Assembly (NCBI GenBank): GCA_964597685.1
Contig: CAZQZC010000051.1
Location: 1 to 17,596 of the forward strand
Direction of reading: 5' to 3'
Origin: JBCBTJ01 sp964597685
GTDB lineage: Bacteria > Pseudomonadota > Alphaproteobacteria > Caulobacterales > Hyphomonadaceae
DNA: 17,596 nucleotides
A model generated the notes under the pieces. The model did no database searches and was not told where the DNA came from. It saw only the letters and a list, made by a program, of their open reading frames with translations. Position numbers and translations under genes: made by a program. Positions within the stretch are counted from its first letter, which is position 1; every line of letters starts with the position of its first letter. Shown here piece by piece: positions 7,190 through 14,245 of the stretch.

Positions 7190-8515
7190 TCAGGCAAGGG
7201 CGCGCTTTCGGCCTCGAACGATTTCCTTGTCCAAATCACCGACATAAGCGGCGAAGTCGACCTGCATCGTGTGGCGGGGGGAGTCGTAGAAGTGGCCAAG
7301 ATGACGTTTTTCGTCCGCAAGGATCGCTTTCTCCATGTCGGCGCTGGGCGGCAGTGAGTATTCGCCTGCGACCAACGCTGCGGCGAGCTTGGATTGCTGT
7401 TCCGCAAAATTGACGAGCGTCGGCAAAGGTTGCGCGAGGCCGAGGAAAACCACCGTTTCATAGCCCGGCCTCACCATGCGCTTGAACAGCGGGAAATGAT
7501 TGTCACGAGGCGTCAATCCCGGGTCGTCGAAGAACGGGAACGTCACATTGTATCCCGTCGCCCAGACGATCGCGTCCACGCGCTCTCGGGTTCCGTCGAC
7601 GAAGACAACGCCGTCCCCGTCGAGGCGTTCGATGCCTGGCTTGGGCGTGATGTCGCCGCAGCCCACGCGCGTGAGAAACTCGCCTGAGACAGACGGGTGG
7701 CCGTTGAGGGGCTCATGATCCGGCTTGGGCAGGCCGTAATCCTCCATTTTGCCGATCGCCTTCTTGATCGCCGACCGGGCGAGCGCGCGCCCCACGCCCG
7801 TTGGGATCCATTTCGGCAGAACCGCTTTGTCAGCCGGCTGGCCGTTCATGTACTTCGGCAATACCCAGACGCCCCGCCGCATTGAAACGTAGAGCTTGTC
7901 GGCCAAGGGCCGCTGCGACAGCTCGGACGCGATGTCCATGGCGGAGTTCCCGCCCCCAACCACCATCACGTGCTTGCCTCGGAAGTCGTACGGATCGAAC
8001 GGGTCGCGATAATGGTGCGAGTGGACCTGGTGGCCGTCAAAACGCCCTGGATAATCAGGCGTGCGCGCATCCCAATGGTGGCCGTTGGCGACGAAGAGGA
8101 AATCGTAGTCCCGCGTCTCCCCATTGGACAGAGACACGCGCCAGCGCCCGTCGCTCTGCCTACGGGCTGTTTCGACCTTCGTCTTGAAAGCGATTGTCTC
8201 GCGCAGACCGAAATGGTCGACGTAGTCTTTGAAGTATTGATGCAGCTGGGCGTGGTGGGGAAAATCCGGCCAATCGCCGGGGACTGGAAAGTCTTCGAAC
8301 GCGAGGCGCCATTTCGACGTGTCGATGTGCAGGCTGTCATAGCAAGACGAAAGCCCGTTCGGGTTCTTGTAATACCAATTGCCCCCGACATCGTCGGACA
8401 TCTCGAAACAATCGTACGCCAGGCCGTAATCCTTCAGCCGCTTGGCCATGGTGAACCCGGAACAGCCAGCGCCGATAATGCAGGATTTCGGTCCTGATGC
8501 GGTGTCGTAGCCCAT
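7190..8515 (-). CDS. Flavin-containing monooxygenase (FMO/BVMO superfamily)
   Basis: A 441-residue class B flavoprotein monooxygenase. The FAD loop GAGCSG is at residues 15-20, with VGGNWYYKNPNG following. The FMO fingerprint FDGHQVHSHHY (159-169) fits F-x-G-x(3)-H-x(3)-Y; the terminal Tyr favours the FMO type over classic Baeyer-Villiger enzymes, which have W-P/D there. The NADPH loop GGGNSA is at 187-192 and ATGYN at 319-323. Such enzymes use NADPH and O2 to oxygenate N, S or carbonyl groups. I chose ATG at 8515 because GAGG lies upstream; the frame stays open to 8584 but the extra 23 residues look non-coding. It diverges from the thioesterase pair over 83 nt. With the SDR, esterase and quinone reductase it could act on ketones or terpenoid-like compounds (inference). 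Confidence 0.9.
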   Translation of the reverse strand: MGYDTASGPKSCIIGAGCSGFTMAKRLKDYGLAYDCFEMSDDVGGNWYYKNPNGLSSCYDSLHIDTSKWRLAFEDFPVPGDWPDFPHHAQLHQYFKDYVDHFGLRETIAFKTKVETARRQSDGRWRVSLSNGETRDYDFLFVANGHHWDARTPDYPGRFDGHQVHSHHYRDPFDPYDFRGKHVMVVGGGNSAMDIASELSQRPLADKLYVSMRRGVWVLPKYMNGQPADKAVLPKWIPTGVGRALARSAIKKAIGKMEDYGLPKPDHEPLNGHPSVSGEFLTRVGCGDITPKPGIERLDGDGVVFVDGTRERVDAIVWATGYNVTFPFFDDPGLTPRDNHFPLFKRMVRPGYETVVFLGLAQPLPTLVNFAEQQSKLAAALVAGEYSLPPSADMEKAILADEKRHLGHFYDSPRHTMQVDFAAYVGDLDKEIVRGRKRALA

Positions 8516-8598
8516 ATCGTCCTCACCCGCCGCACAGTTTGCAGCGCATGGGTGTGATGGTATCGGCGATGCTTCGCACGTCAAACGAGGGAGGCGAC

Positions 8599-9120
8599 AT
8601 GGCCGGCATCGACGAAGACAGCCCGGCGCTGAAGGCCATGCGCGAGCACGCCCACTTGATGATGCAGGCTGTCCCCTGGGCCGCGGAGCTTGGCATGGAG
8701 GTGACGCGGATCGAAAAGGCCCGCGCCTGGGCCACGCTGTCCTGGGACGAAAAACTCGTTGGCGACCCGGACACGGGCGTGCTGCACGGCGGCGTTATCA
8801 CGTCTCTTCTCGATAATCTCTGCGGGGTCGCAATCGCGGCGGGGCTGAAGCAGTTCCGGTCCATGGCGACGCTCGACCTGCGCATCGACTACATGCGCCC
8901 GGCCGAGCAGGGGCGCGACGTTATCGGCGAGGCCGAATGCTATCATTACACGCGCAACGTCGCCTTCACGCGCGCCTGGGCGTATCATGAGAGCCGCGAC
9001 CGCGTGATCGCGACGGCTGCAGGGGCCTTCGCGCTCAATGATCCAAAACGCTGGGCCTCCGGCGGCGCGAGCGCTGTGGCGCAGTCGGCGGCGAAATCCG
9101 CCAAGGGGGCAGCAGGATGA
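8599..9120 (+). CDS. PaaI-family hotdog thioesterase (first of pair)
   Basis: A 173-residue hotdog-fold protein. The core runs from about residue 28 to 150, with the active-site helix motif VLHGGVITSLLDN (61-73): His63, Gly64-Gly65 and the likely catalytic Asp72. Later strands carry ATLDLRIDYMRPA, typical of PaaI/acyl-CoA thioesterase subfamilies that hydrolyse acyl-CoA or aryl-CoA esters. The start at 8599 has a strong GAGGGAGG site; the frame is open to 8497, but the upstream part shows no protein-like features. The Ala/Ser/Lys-rich C-terminal tail (from about 155) is disordered-looking. Its stop overlaps the start of a second hotdog gene (ATGA), suggesting co-translation and possibly a mixed dimer or tetramer. 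A weak promoter-like pair (TTGCAG, 16 nt, TATCGG) lies at 8539-8566. Confidence 0.88.
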   Translation: MAGIDEDSPALKAMREHAHLMMQAVPWAAELGMEVTRIEKARAWATLSWDEKLVGDPDTGVLHGGVITSLLDNLCGVAIAAGLKQFRSMATLDLRIDYMRPAEQGRDVIGEAECYHYTRNVAFTRAWAYHESRDRVIATAAGAFALNDPKRWASGGASAVAQSAAKSAKGAAG

Positions 9121-9533
9121 GCCGCGGCGTCGAATTGGAGACTTTTCTAAGCCGCATGCCGTTCGCACAGACGCTTGGCATGCGCTGCGAAATTCTGGGC
9201 GACGAAATGACCGCCGTCTTGCCGTTTCAGGAGCGCCTCATCGGCAATTCCGCGATCCGCGCCTTGCACGGCGGCGCGATCGGTTCGTTCCTGGAATTAA
9301 CGGCCATGGCGCAGGTGTTTTTGGCGACCGACCTCGAACGCCCCCCGAAACCCATCGACGTGACGATCGATTACCTTCGCTCGGGCCGAGCGGAAGATCT
9401 CTTCGCGCGCTGCACCCTCAACAAGCTGGGCCGCCGGATCGCCAATGTCCGCGCCGAGGCCTGGCAAAGCCGTCGCGACGAACCGGTCGCCGCCCTGCAC
9501 GCGCATTTCCTGGTGAGCGCGGGAGACGCATAA
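9117..9533 (+). CDS. PaaI-family hotdog thioesterase (second of pair)
   Basis: A 138-residue hotdog protein. The motif ALHGGAIGSFLE (49-60) has His51-Gly-Gly and Glu60 exactly where the upstream partner has Asp72 (both nine residues after the His). IDVTIDYLRSGRAED follows, the usual second strand pair of the family. Length matches small PaaI-type thioesterases. The start overlaps the upstream stop in an ATGA (9117-9120). The two proteins share the fold but little obvious sequence outside the motif, so they may have distinct acyl-CoA preferences or form a hetero-oligomer. No signal peptide is visible, so it is cytosolic. After its stop, 110 nt separate it from the DUF305 gene. A housecleaning or catabolic role in acyl-CoA release is inferred. 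Confidence 0.88.
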   Translation: MSRGVELETFLSRMPFAQTLGMRCEILGDEMTAVLPFQERLIGNSAIRALHGGAIGSFLELTAMAQVFLATDLERPPKPIDVTIDYLRSGRAEDLFARCTLNKLGRRIANVRAEAWQSRRDEPVAALHAHFLVSAGDA

Positions 9534-9643
9534 GCGCCCGCGTCACGGAACTTGCAGGCGCAAAGCAGTTCTATAACGTCAAAGAGTGTATTTCACAGAT
9601 CCAAGATTGGCTCTGTCGTCCATCTAGTTTCAGGAGAATTCTG

Positions 9644-12217
9644 ATGAGCATCCACTCCGGCCGAAGCGTCCGCCTTCTCCGCAGCGCCTCGATTTGCGCG
9701 CTGGCCATCGGCCTGGCGAGCGCCTGCACGCCGCGCAGTTCCGCGCCGCGGGCGGAACCCGCGCAGCGGGCTGAGGTGACCGTAAACACAGATGACGCGC
9801 CGATCGTTTTGCCCGGCGCGCCGGGCCAGACGTCGCGCGAACTGACCGCCGATGAAGCGGTCAAAGTCGCCGACAATAGATATTCGCCGGACGATGTCCG
9901 CTTCATGCAGATGATGATCCCCCACCACGCTCAAGCCGTGGAGATGGCTGCGCTTGTGAAGGATCGCACCAACAGCGAGGAATTGACGGATATCGCCGGG
10001 CGGATTGACGCGTCCCAGGCCGACGAGATCGACTTCATGCGCACATGGCTGCTCGAACGCGGCGAAGACGCGCCGCAGCCAGCGAGCGGCGGATCGCACG
10101 ACGGAGACGGCGATCACGGCGCCCACGGCGCCCATGCAGGCATTTCAGAAGAGATGATGAGCGCCATGGGGATGGCGACGGCTGACCAAATGGCCGCCCT
10201 GGCGGCCGCAAGCGGGACAGAGTTCGACCGGCTCTTCCTGCAATTGATGATGCGCCACCACGAGGGCGCCGTCGACATGGTCGAAGACCTGCACGACCAG
10301 CCGGGCTCTGCGTACGACCCTGTCCTGTTCGACTTCACCAACGACATCGTCAACGATCAGACCGCTGAAATCGACCGGATGAACGCGCTCCTCGCCGGCT
10401 TGTCCGACGATCCGCGCGCAAGCCTTGCGGCAGGCTTTCGCGACGCCGAATCCGCCATTCTGAATCTTGAACTTGTCGCCGCCCTGCCCAAACCAGCCGG
10501 TTTCTTCGACCCGGCCAACCCCTCCGGCGTCCCGCCCGTCATCCCCTCCAGTGCGGACGAGGAAACCGACGAAGCTGCAACGGACGACGCGGAGCGGAGC
10601 GAAGACGACGCTGACGAGCAGAGCAACGACGACACCGAATGGAGCGAACGCTCGCCGCTTTTGAGCTTCTCCAACACCGACATGGCCTTCGCCGACGACA
10701 CGCTGGTCGTGGGCAGCTATCACGGCTTCAATATCTACAAGCTCGATGCAGACGGAATGCCGACGCTGCACAGCTCGGTCGTGTGTCCCGGCGGCCAAGG
10801 CGACGTCTCGATCGTCGGCGATCTTTTGATCATGTCGGTTGAGCAGACCCGCGGGCGCGTCGATTGCGGCCTCCAGGGCGTCAGCGAAGATGTCAGCGAC
10901 GAGCGGTTCCGCGGGCTGCGCATATTCGACATCGGCGACCTGCGCCGTCCCGTTCAAGTCGGCCAAGTGCAGACGTGCCGCGGCTCGCACACGCACTCCG
11001 TTGTCACGGCGGACGATGACAAGATCGTCGTCTACAATTCCGGCACGTCGTCGATCCGAGACGACGAGGAGCTGGAAGGCTGCATCGGCGCCGTTCCCGG
11101 CGACAGCCGAACAGCGCTGTTCCGGATCGATGTCATCGAGATCCCGGTCGCTGATCCGTCGCAGGCGCGCATTACGTCCAGCCCTGCAGTGTTCGCAGAC
11201 CTCGAAACGGGCGACCTCGCCGGGCTTTGGCAGGGCGGCGACCACGGCGACGAAACGCAGGACACGCGGCGCACCGACCAGTGCCACGACATAACGGTGT
11301 TTCCCGAGGCGGAGCTCGCCGCCGGCGCTTGCTCGGGCAACGGCATCATTTTCGACATTTCCGACCCGTACAATCCAGTCCGCGTCGACGCCGTCACCGA
11401 TCCCGGCTTCGCTTACTGGCACTCTGCGACCTTTAACAACGATGGCACAAAAGTTCTGTTTACGGACGAATGGGGCGGTGGAAGCCGGCCCCGCTGCCGC
11501 ACATATGATCCGAAGGATTGGGGCGCCGACGCGATCTACAAGATCGTCGACGGCAAGCTGGAATTCGAGGGTTACTACAAACTCCCGGCGCCGCAGGGCG
11601 ACACCGAAAACTGCGTCGCCCATAATGGCTCCATCGTCCCGGTCCCCGGCCGCGATATCTTCGTCCAAGCTTGGTATCAGGGCGGCGTGTCCGTCATCGA
11701 CTTCACCGACAGCGCCGAACCCGTTGAGATCGCGTATTTCGACCGCGGCGCCGTGCACGAAGACGTCCTGATCCTCGGCGGTTATTGGTCGACGTATTGG
11801 TACGACGGCAAGATCTACGGCACCGAAATCGCCCGCGGTCTCGACATCCTGAAGCTAACGGCAAGCGATTTCCTGACGGAAAACGAAATCGCCGCCGCCG
11901 CCCTCGCCAATGAAGGCGGCGTGTTTAATCCGCAACAGCAATTCCCGGTGTCCTGGCCAGCTGAGCCGGTCGTCGCCAAGGCTTATCTCGACCAACTCGA
12001 GCGAGACGCAACGTTGGAAGCGGACGCCGTGACCGCCATGCGCGAAGCCCTCGATTCAGCCTCAGCTGCGCTGAATGGCGGAACGGGCGATGATGCGCTA
12101 GCGGCGTCTTTGCGCGATTTGGCGGCCGGGCTGAGCGTCGACGGCGACGGCATGCCAGCCAAACGCGCCGCAGCCCTGCGTGACGTGCTGAATGAAGTGG
12201 CCGCCAAGCTCGGCTAA
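9644..12217 (+). CDS. DUF305 + LVIVD-repeat (beta-propeller) lipoprotein fusion
   Basis: An 857-residue exported protein. Residues 1-28 are a lipoprotein signal (LASAC, Cys28). A DUF305 domain follows at about 77-253: FMQMMIPHHAQAVEMAAL (88-104) and FLQLMMRHHEGAVDMVEDL (198-216), the two His-His helices of this ferritin-like family, whose members include periplasmic copper-binding CopM-type proteins. Between the helices is a His/Asp/Gly-rich loop (about 151-166: HDGDGDHGAHGAHAG), a likely metal site. An acidic linker (about 303-335) leads to a long beta-rich region (about 336-770) with repeated choices such as LRIFDIGD, IIFDISDP and VIDFTDSAEP, matching LVIVD/propeller repeats. A helical C-terminal region ends the protein. 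The start at ATG 9644 has AGGAGA upstream; the open frame to 9038 is non-coding shadow over the thioesterases. Metal binding or sequestration at the cell surface is inferred; the propeller role is unknown. Confidence 0.88.
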   Translation: MSIHSGRSVRLLRSASICALAIGLASACTPRSSAPRAEPAQRAEVTVNTDDAPIVLPGAPGQTSRELTADEAVKVADNRYSPDDVRFMQMMIPHHAQAVEMAALVKDRTNSEELTDIAGRIDASQADEIDFMRTWLLERGEDAPQPASGGSHDGDGDHGAHGAHAGISEEMMSAMGMATADQMAALAAASGTEFDRLFLQLMMRHHEGAVDMVEDLHDQPGSAYDPVLFDFTNDIVNDQTAEIDRMNALLAGLSDDPRASLAAGFRDAESAILNLELVAALPKPAGFFDPANPSGVPPVIPSSADEETDEAATDDAERSEDDADEQSNDDTEWSERSPLLSFSNTDMAFADDTLVVGSYHGFNIYKLDADGMPTLHSSVVCPGGQGDVSIVGDLLIMSVEQTRGRVDCGLQGVSEDVSDERFRGLRIFDIGDLRRPVQVGQVQTCRGSHTHSVVTADDDKIVVYNSGTSSIRDDEELEGCIGAVPGDSRTALFRIDVIEIPVADPSQARITSSPAVFADLETGDLAGLWQGGDHGDETQDTRRTDQCHDITVFPEAELAAGACSGNGIIFDISDPYNPVRVDAVTDPGFAYWHSATFNNDGTKVLFTDEWGGGSRPRCRTYDPKDWGADAIYKIVDGKLEFEGYYKLPAPQGDTENCVAHNGSIVPVPGRDIFVQAWYQGGVSVIDFTDSAEPVEIAYFDRGAVHEDVLILGGYWSTYWYDGKIYGTEIARGLDILKLTASDFLTENEIAAAALANEGGVFNPQQQFPVSWPAEPVVAKAYLDQLERDATLEADAVTAMREALDSASAALNGGTGDDALAASLRDLAAGLSVDGDGMPAKRAAALRDVLNEVAAKLG

Positions 12218-12225
12218 TTTGGTCG

Positions 12226-12260
12226 CGGCCGTCTCGCATCTGCAAACTGCGGGACGGCCG
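12226..12260 (+). terminator. Terminator-like hairpin after the DUF305 gene
   Basis: CGGCCGTCTCGCA (12226-12238) pairs with TGCGGGACGGCCG (12248-12260): a 13-bp stem with one T-G wobble and a 9-nt loop, starting 9 nt after the stop codon. No T-tract follows, so it is not a canonical intrinsic terminator, but it may stabilise the 3' end or attenuate read-through into the Uma2 gene. The same stem would form in both orientations. Confidence 0.55.
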
Positions 12261-12314
12261 ATCGCCAGTTCAGAAGACGGTGACGACCGCGCTGCGGCGA
12301 GGTAAGCTTGGTCT

Positions 12315-12890
12315 ATGGATATCCGCCGAACCCTGGACGAGCCGCCGGAGAAATTGTTCAGCACGGCGGACGTGTTCGCCATGCTCGACGCGGGGGTTCT
12401 ATCGCATGACGAAAAGATCGAACTGATTGAGGGCCGGATCTATCGTATGAGCCCCAAGAAGAACGACCATGAATGGGCGAAAGCGCGACTTGCTCGTTGG
12501 CTCATTCGCAATGTTCCAGACCGCTTTATCGTGGGCGTAGAACAAACAATCTACTTCAACGAGACCACATTCCTTGAGCCGGAATTCGTCATCCACCGCG
12601 CCGACCTCAAGCCGGAGGATGTGCGGGGCTCGGACATCGTGCTCGTCGTCGAAGTCTCCGCAAGCTCGCTCAGTTTCGATCTGAAACGCAAAGCGCCGCT
12701 CTACGCCCGCTTCGGCGTTCGCGACCTTTGGGTCGTCGACGCCAAGGCGCTTGAAACCCATGTCCACGCCACGCCGCTCTCGTCCGATTATAGCGTCTTG
12801 GAGACCGTTGGCGGCGATACCTCGCTTCCCTTGCCGTTTGATCCGACGCTGTCTTTCCGCCTTCGGGAGATCGCCGGGCCGAACGTCTGA
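12315..12890 (+). CDS. Uma2-family (DUF820) nuclease-fold protein
   Basis: A 191-residue protein of the Uma2/DUF820 family, a PD-(D/E)xK nuclease superfamily member. The N-terminal helix and strand (STADVFAMLDAG, EKIELIEGRIYRMSPK, residues 16-48) are standard. The core LEPEFVIH (87-94) is followed by VVEVSASSLSFDLKRKAPLYARFGVRDLWVVD (111-142), which supplies Glu113 and Lys124 in the usual order. The first acid is normally Asp in a P-D motif; here it is Glu90. Genomes often carry many stand-alone Uma2 genes, and no biological role is established. It starts 97 nt after the large lipoprotein gene and ends 9 nt before the glycosyltransferase. I see no toxin or restriction partner. Confidence 0.85.
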   Translation: MDIRRTLDEPPEKLFSTADVFAMLDAGVLSHDEKIELIEGRIYRMSPKKNDHEWAKARLARWLIRNVPDRFIVGVEQTIYFNETTFLEPEFVIHRADLKPEDVRGSDIVLVVEVSASSLSFDLKRKAPLYARFGVRDLWVVDAKALETHVHATPLSSDYSVLETVGGDTSLPLPFDPTLSFRLREIAGPNV

Positions 12891-12899
12891 GCCGCGCCC

Positions 12900-13637
12900 G
12901 TGGCGCAGCTCTCAATCGTGATCCCAACCTTGGAGGAGGCGCGGGCCTTGCCCGCCACCCTCGCCAATGTCTCCTCACTCGATCCGCCAGCCTGCGATGT
13001 GATCGTCGCCGACGGCGGTTCACAGGATCAAACGCTGCAAATCGCGGCCGACGCCGGCGCGAAAACGGTGCGAAGCGCCACGCGAGGACGCCCGGCCCAG
13101 ATGAACGACGGCGCCGCCGAAGCGTCGGGCGACCTCATCTGTTTCCTGCACGCAGACACCTTGCTGCCGCCGGACGCGGTTACACTCATTTCAGAGACGC
13201 TCGCCGACGGGCGCACCGCTTGCGGGGGCTTCGTGTCGGTCATGCGCGGACCGGAGCGGACCCGCTGGCTCACCAGCGCTCATAATTTCATCAAGACCTA
13301 TTACGCACCGCTGCTCTTCCGCCCGATCAGCTTCGTGAACGGCGCCCGCCTCTTGTTCGGCGATCAGGCCATGTTCTGTAGGGCCGACGACTTTCGCGCC
13401 GTCGGCGGCTTTAACATCGAACAAACCATCATGGAGGAGGCGGACTTCATGCTGCGGCTGGTGCGCGGCGGCCACGGCCGGGCCCGGCAAATCCATCGTC
13501 TCGTCCATTCGTCAGACCGGCGCGTCGCGAAGTGGGGCGGCTTGGCAGCTAATCTGCGCTACCTCGAAATCGGCGTTAAATGGGGGCTCGGCGCAGACCC
13601 CAAACGTCTCGCACGCCGGTACGAGGACGTGCGTTGA
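12900..13637 (+). CDS. TIGR04283-type family 2 glycosyltransferase
   Basis: A 245-residue GT-A fold enzyme. LSIVIPTLEEARALPATLAN (residues 4-23) begins the nucleotide-sugar fold, followed by VIVADGGSQDQT (34-45), SATRGRPAQMNDGAAEASGD (58-77) and the FLHADT metal-site stretch (82-87). The GRxxQMNxGA pattern fits the TIGR04283 group, described as arsenosugar biosynthesis-associated glycosyltransferases, although many members lie outside arsenic loci. The later segment holds GDQAMFCRADDFRAVGGF and MEEADFML, the acceptor region. GTG at 12900 is the start, since no ATG precedes the conserved N-terminal strand; the ribosome site is weak. It lies 9 nt after the Uma2 stop, so the two are probably co-transcribed. 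No TIGR04282 partner or arsenic gene is in the window. The sugar and acceptor are unknown. Confidence 0.85.
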   Translation: MAQLSIVIPTLEEARALPATLANVSSLDPPACDVIVADGGSQDQTLQIAADAGAKTVRSATRGRPAQMNDGAAEASGDLICFLHADTLLPPDAVTLISETLADGRTACGGFVSVMRGPERTRWLTSAHNFIKTYYAPLLFRPISFVNGARLLFGDQAMFCRADDFRAVGGFNIEQTIMEEADFMLRLVRGGHGRARQIHRLVHSSDRRVAKWGGLAANLRYLEIGVKWGLGADPKRLARRYEDVR

Positions 13638-13697
13638 GGAGGAGACGGCCGACCTGTTCCCGCCCGCATTGGTGAGAGCGTTTGCGGAACACGCCGC

Positions 13698-14150
13698 CTA
13701 TCCGCGACGGGCGAAGCCGACCACCACGGCGGCGATCGCCAGCAACAGGATCGCGCCCGCTTCAAACAGCGTATTCTCCGGCGCCATGTCTTTGCCCTGC
13801 AGCACGATCAGCCGGGCGAGCGCGGTGATGGCGATGAAGATCGGATACACAAACGGCGAGCCGGAGCCCGTGTAGAAAACCGCAATCATCCCGATGACTT
13901 CGAGGTAGAGAAACATCAGGAGCAGATCGGCGAGGCCCACCTCGCGCCTCTGGATCACCGTCCAAACCTCGGCGCCGGCGGCCGCCACCGTCATGATCGC
14001 GATTACGACAAGGACCGCGCGCTCGAGCGCATGGAAGGCCCGCTTCGCCTGGTCGCTATGGGCGTCGGTGGACGCCTCGGCTCCAGCCTCGCCGTCTCGT
14101 TTCCTGTCAACCGTTTCGCTAGATGGCGCCATGTCCAAGCGTCCCCGCAT
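13698..14150 (-). CDS. PsiE-family phosphate-starvation-inducible membrane protein
   Basis: A 150-residue inner-membrane protein resembling the PsiE family, whose founding member is a phosphate-starvation-inducible protein of unknown biochemical role. A hydrophilic N-terminal tail (residues 1-38) precedes four hydrophobic segments at about 45-67, 73-93, 100-117 and 128-146. The family pattern MFLYLEVIGMIAVFY (79-93) and PIFIAITALARLIVL (103-117) is clear. The start ATG at 14150 has GGAGG six bases upstream; a second ATG at 14132 is possible. The translation start abuts a strong predicted RNA hairpin (14151-14182) that includes the ribosome site. It is downstream of recQ on the same strand (95 nt from the recQ stop) and convergent with the glycosyltransferase. 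No Pho box was identified. Confidence 0.85.
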   Translation of the reverse strand: MRGRLDMAPSSETVDRKRDGEAGAEASTDAHSDQAKRAFHALERAVLVVIAIMTVAAAGAEVWTVIQRREVGLADLLLMFLYLEVIGMIAVFYTGSGSPFVYPIFIAITALARLIVLQGKDMAPENTLFEAGAILLLAIAAVVVGFARRG

Positions 14151-14182
14151 CCCTGCCCTCCGTATGACTTACGGGCGCAGGG
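14151..14182 (-). promoter_or_regulatory. Hairpin covering the psiE ribosome-binding site
   Basis: On the minus strand CCCTGC-GC-CCGTA-AGTCA-TACGG-AGG-GCAGGG lies immediately before the ATG at 14150. A 6-bp outer stem, a 2/3-nt internal loop and a 5-bp inner stem with a 5-nt loop are visible. The Shine-Dalgarno GGAGG falls in the 3' arm and internal loop. It could control translation initiation. No U-tract follows, so it is not a terminator. Confidence 0.5.
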
Positions 14183-14245
14183 CGGTCTGACAAGGGAGGT
14201 CGTCAAAGGCGGCGCGCCGACGACGTTTCGAGGCCCCAAGTCCGC

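Noticed and set aside
8539..8566. TTGCAG-N16-TATCGG as a sigma-70 promoter for the thioesterase pair
   Set aside because: Both hexamers deviate from consensus and the spacing is short; mentioned only as a weak possibility.
9552..9577. TTGCAG and TATAAC as a promoter for the DUF305 gene
   Set aside because: TATAAC is a fair -10 but the spacer is only 14 nt; no -35 at 16-18 nt was convincing.
9038..9643. Upstream extension of the DUF305 gene giving a 1059-residue protein
   Set aside because: It overlaps both thioesterase genes, is Arg/Pro-rich and lies before a clear lipoprotein signal at 9644 with its own ribosome-binding site.
10145..11758. 537-codon open frame on the minus strand antisense to the DUF305-propeller gene
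   Set aside because: It mirrors the codon pattern of the plus-strand gene, which has a signal peptide and recognised domains. The antisense product is a low-complexity Val/Asp/Gly/Ala-rich chain with no recognisable motif; long antisense frames are expected in GC-rich DNA.
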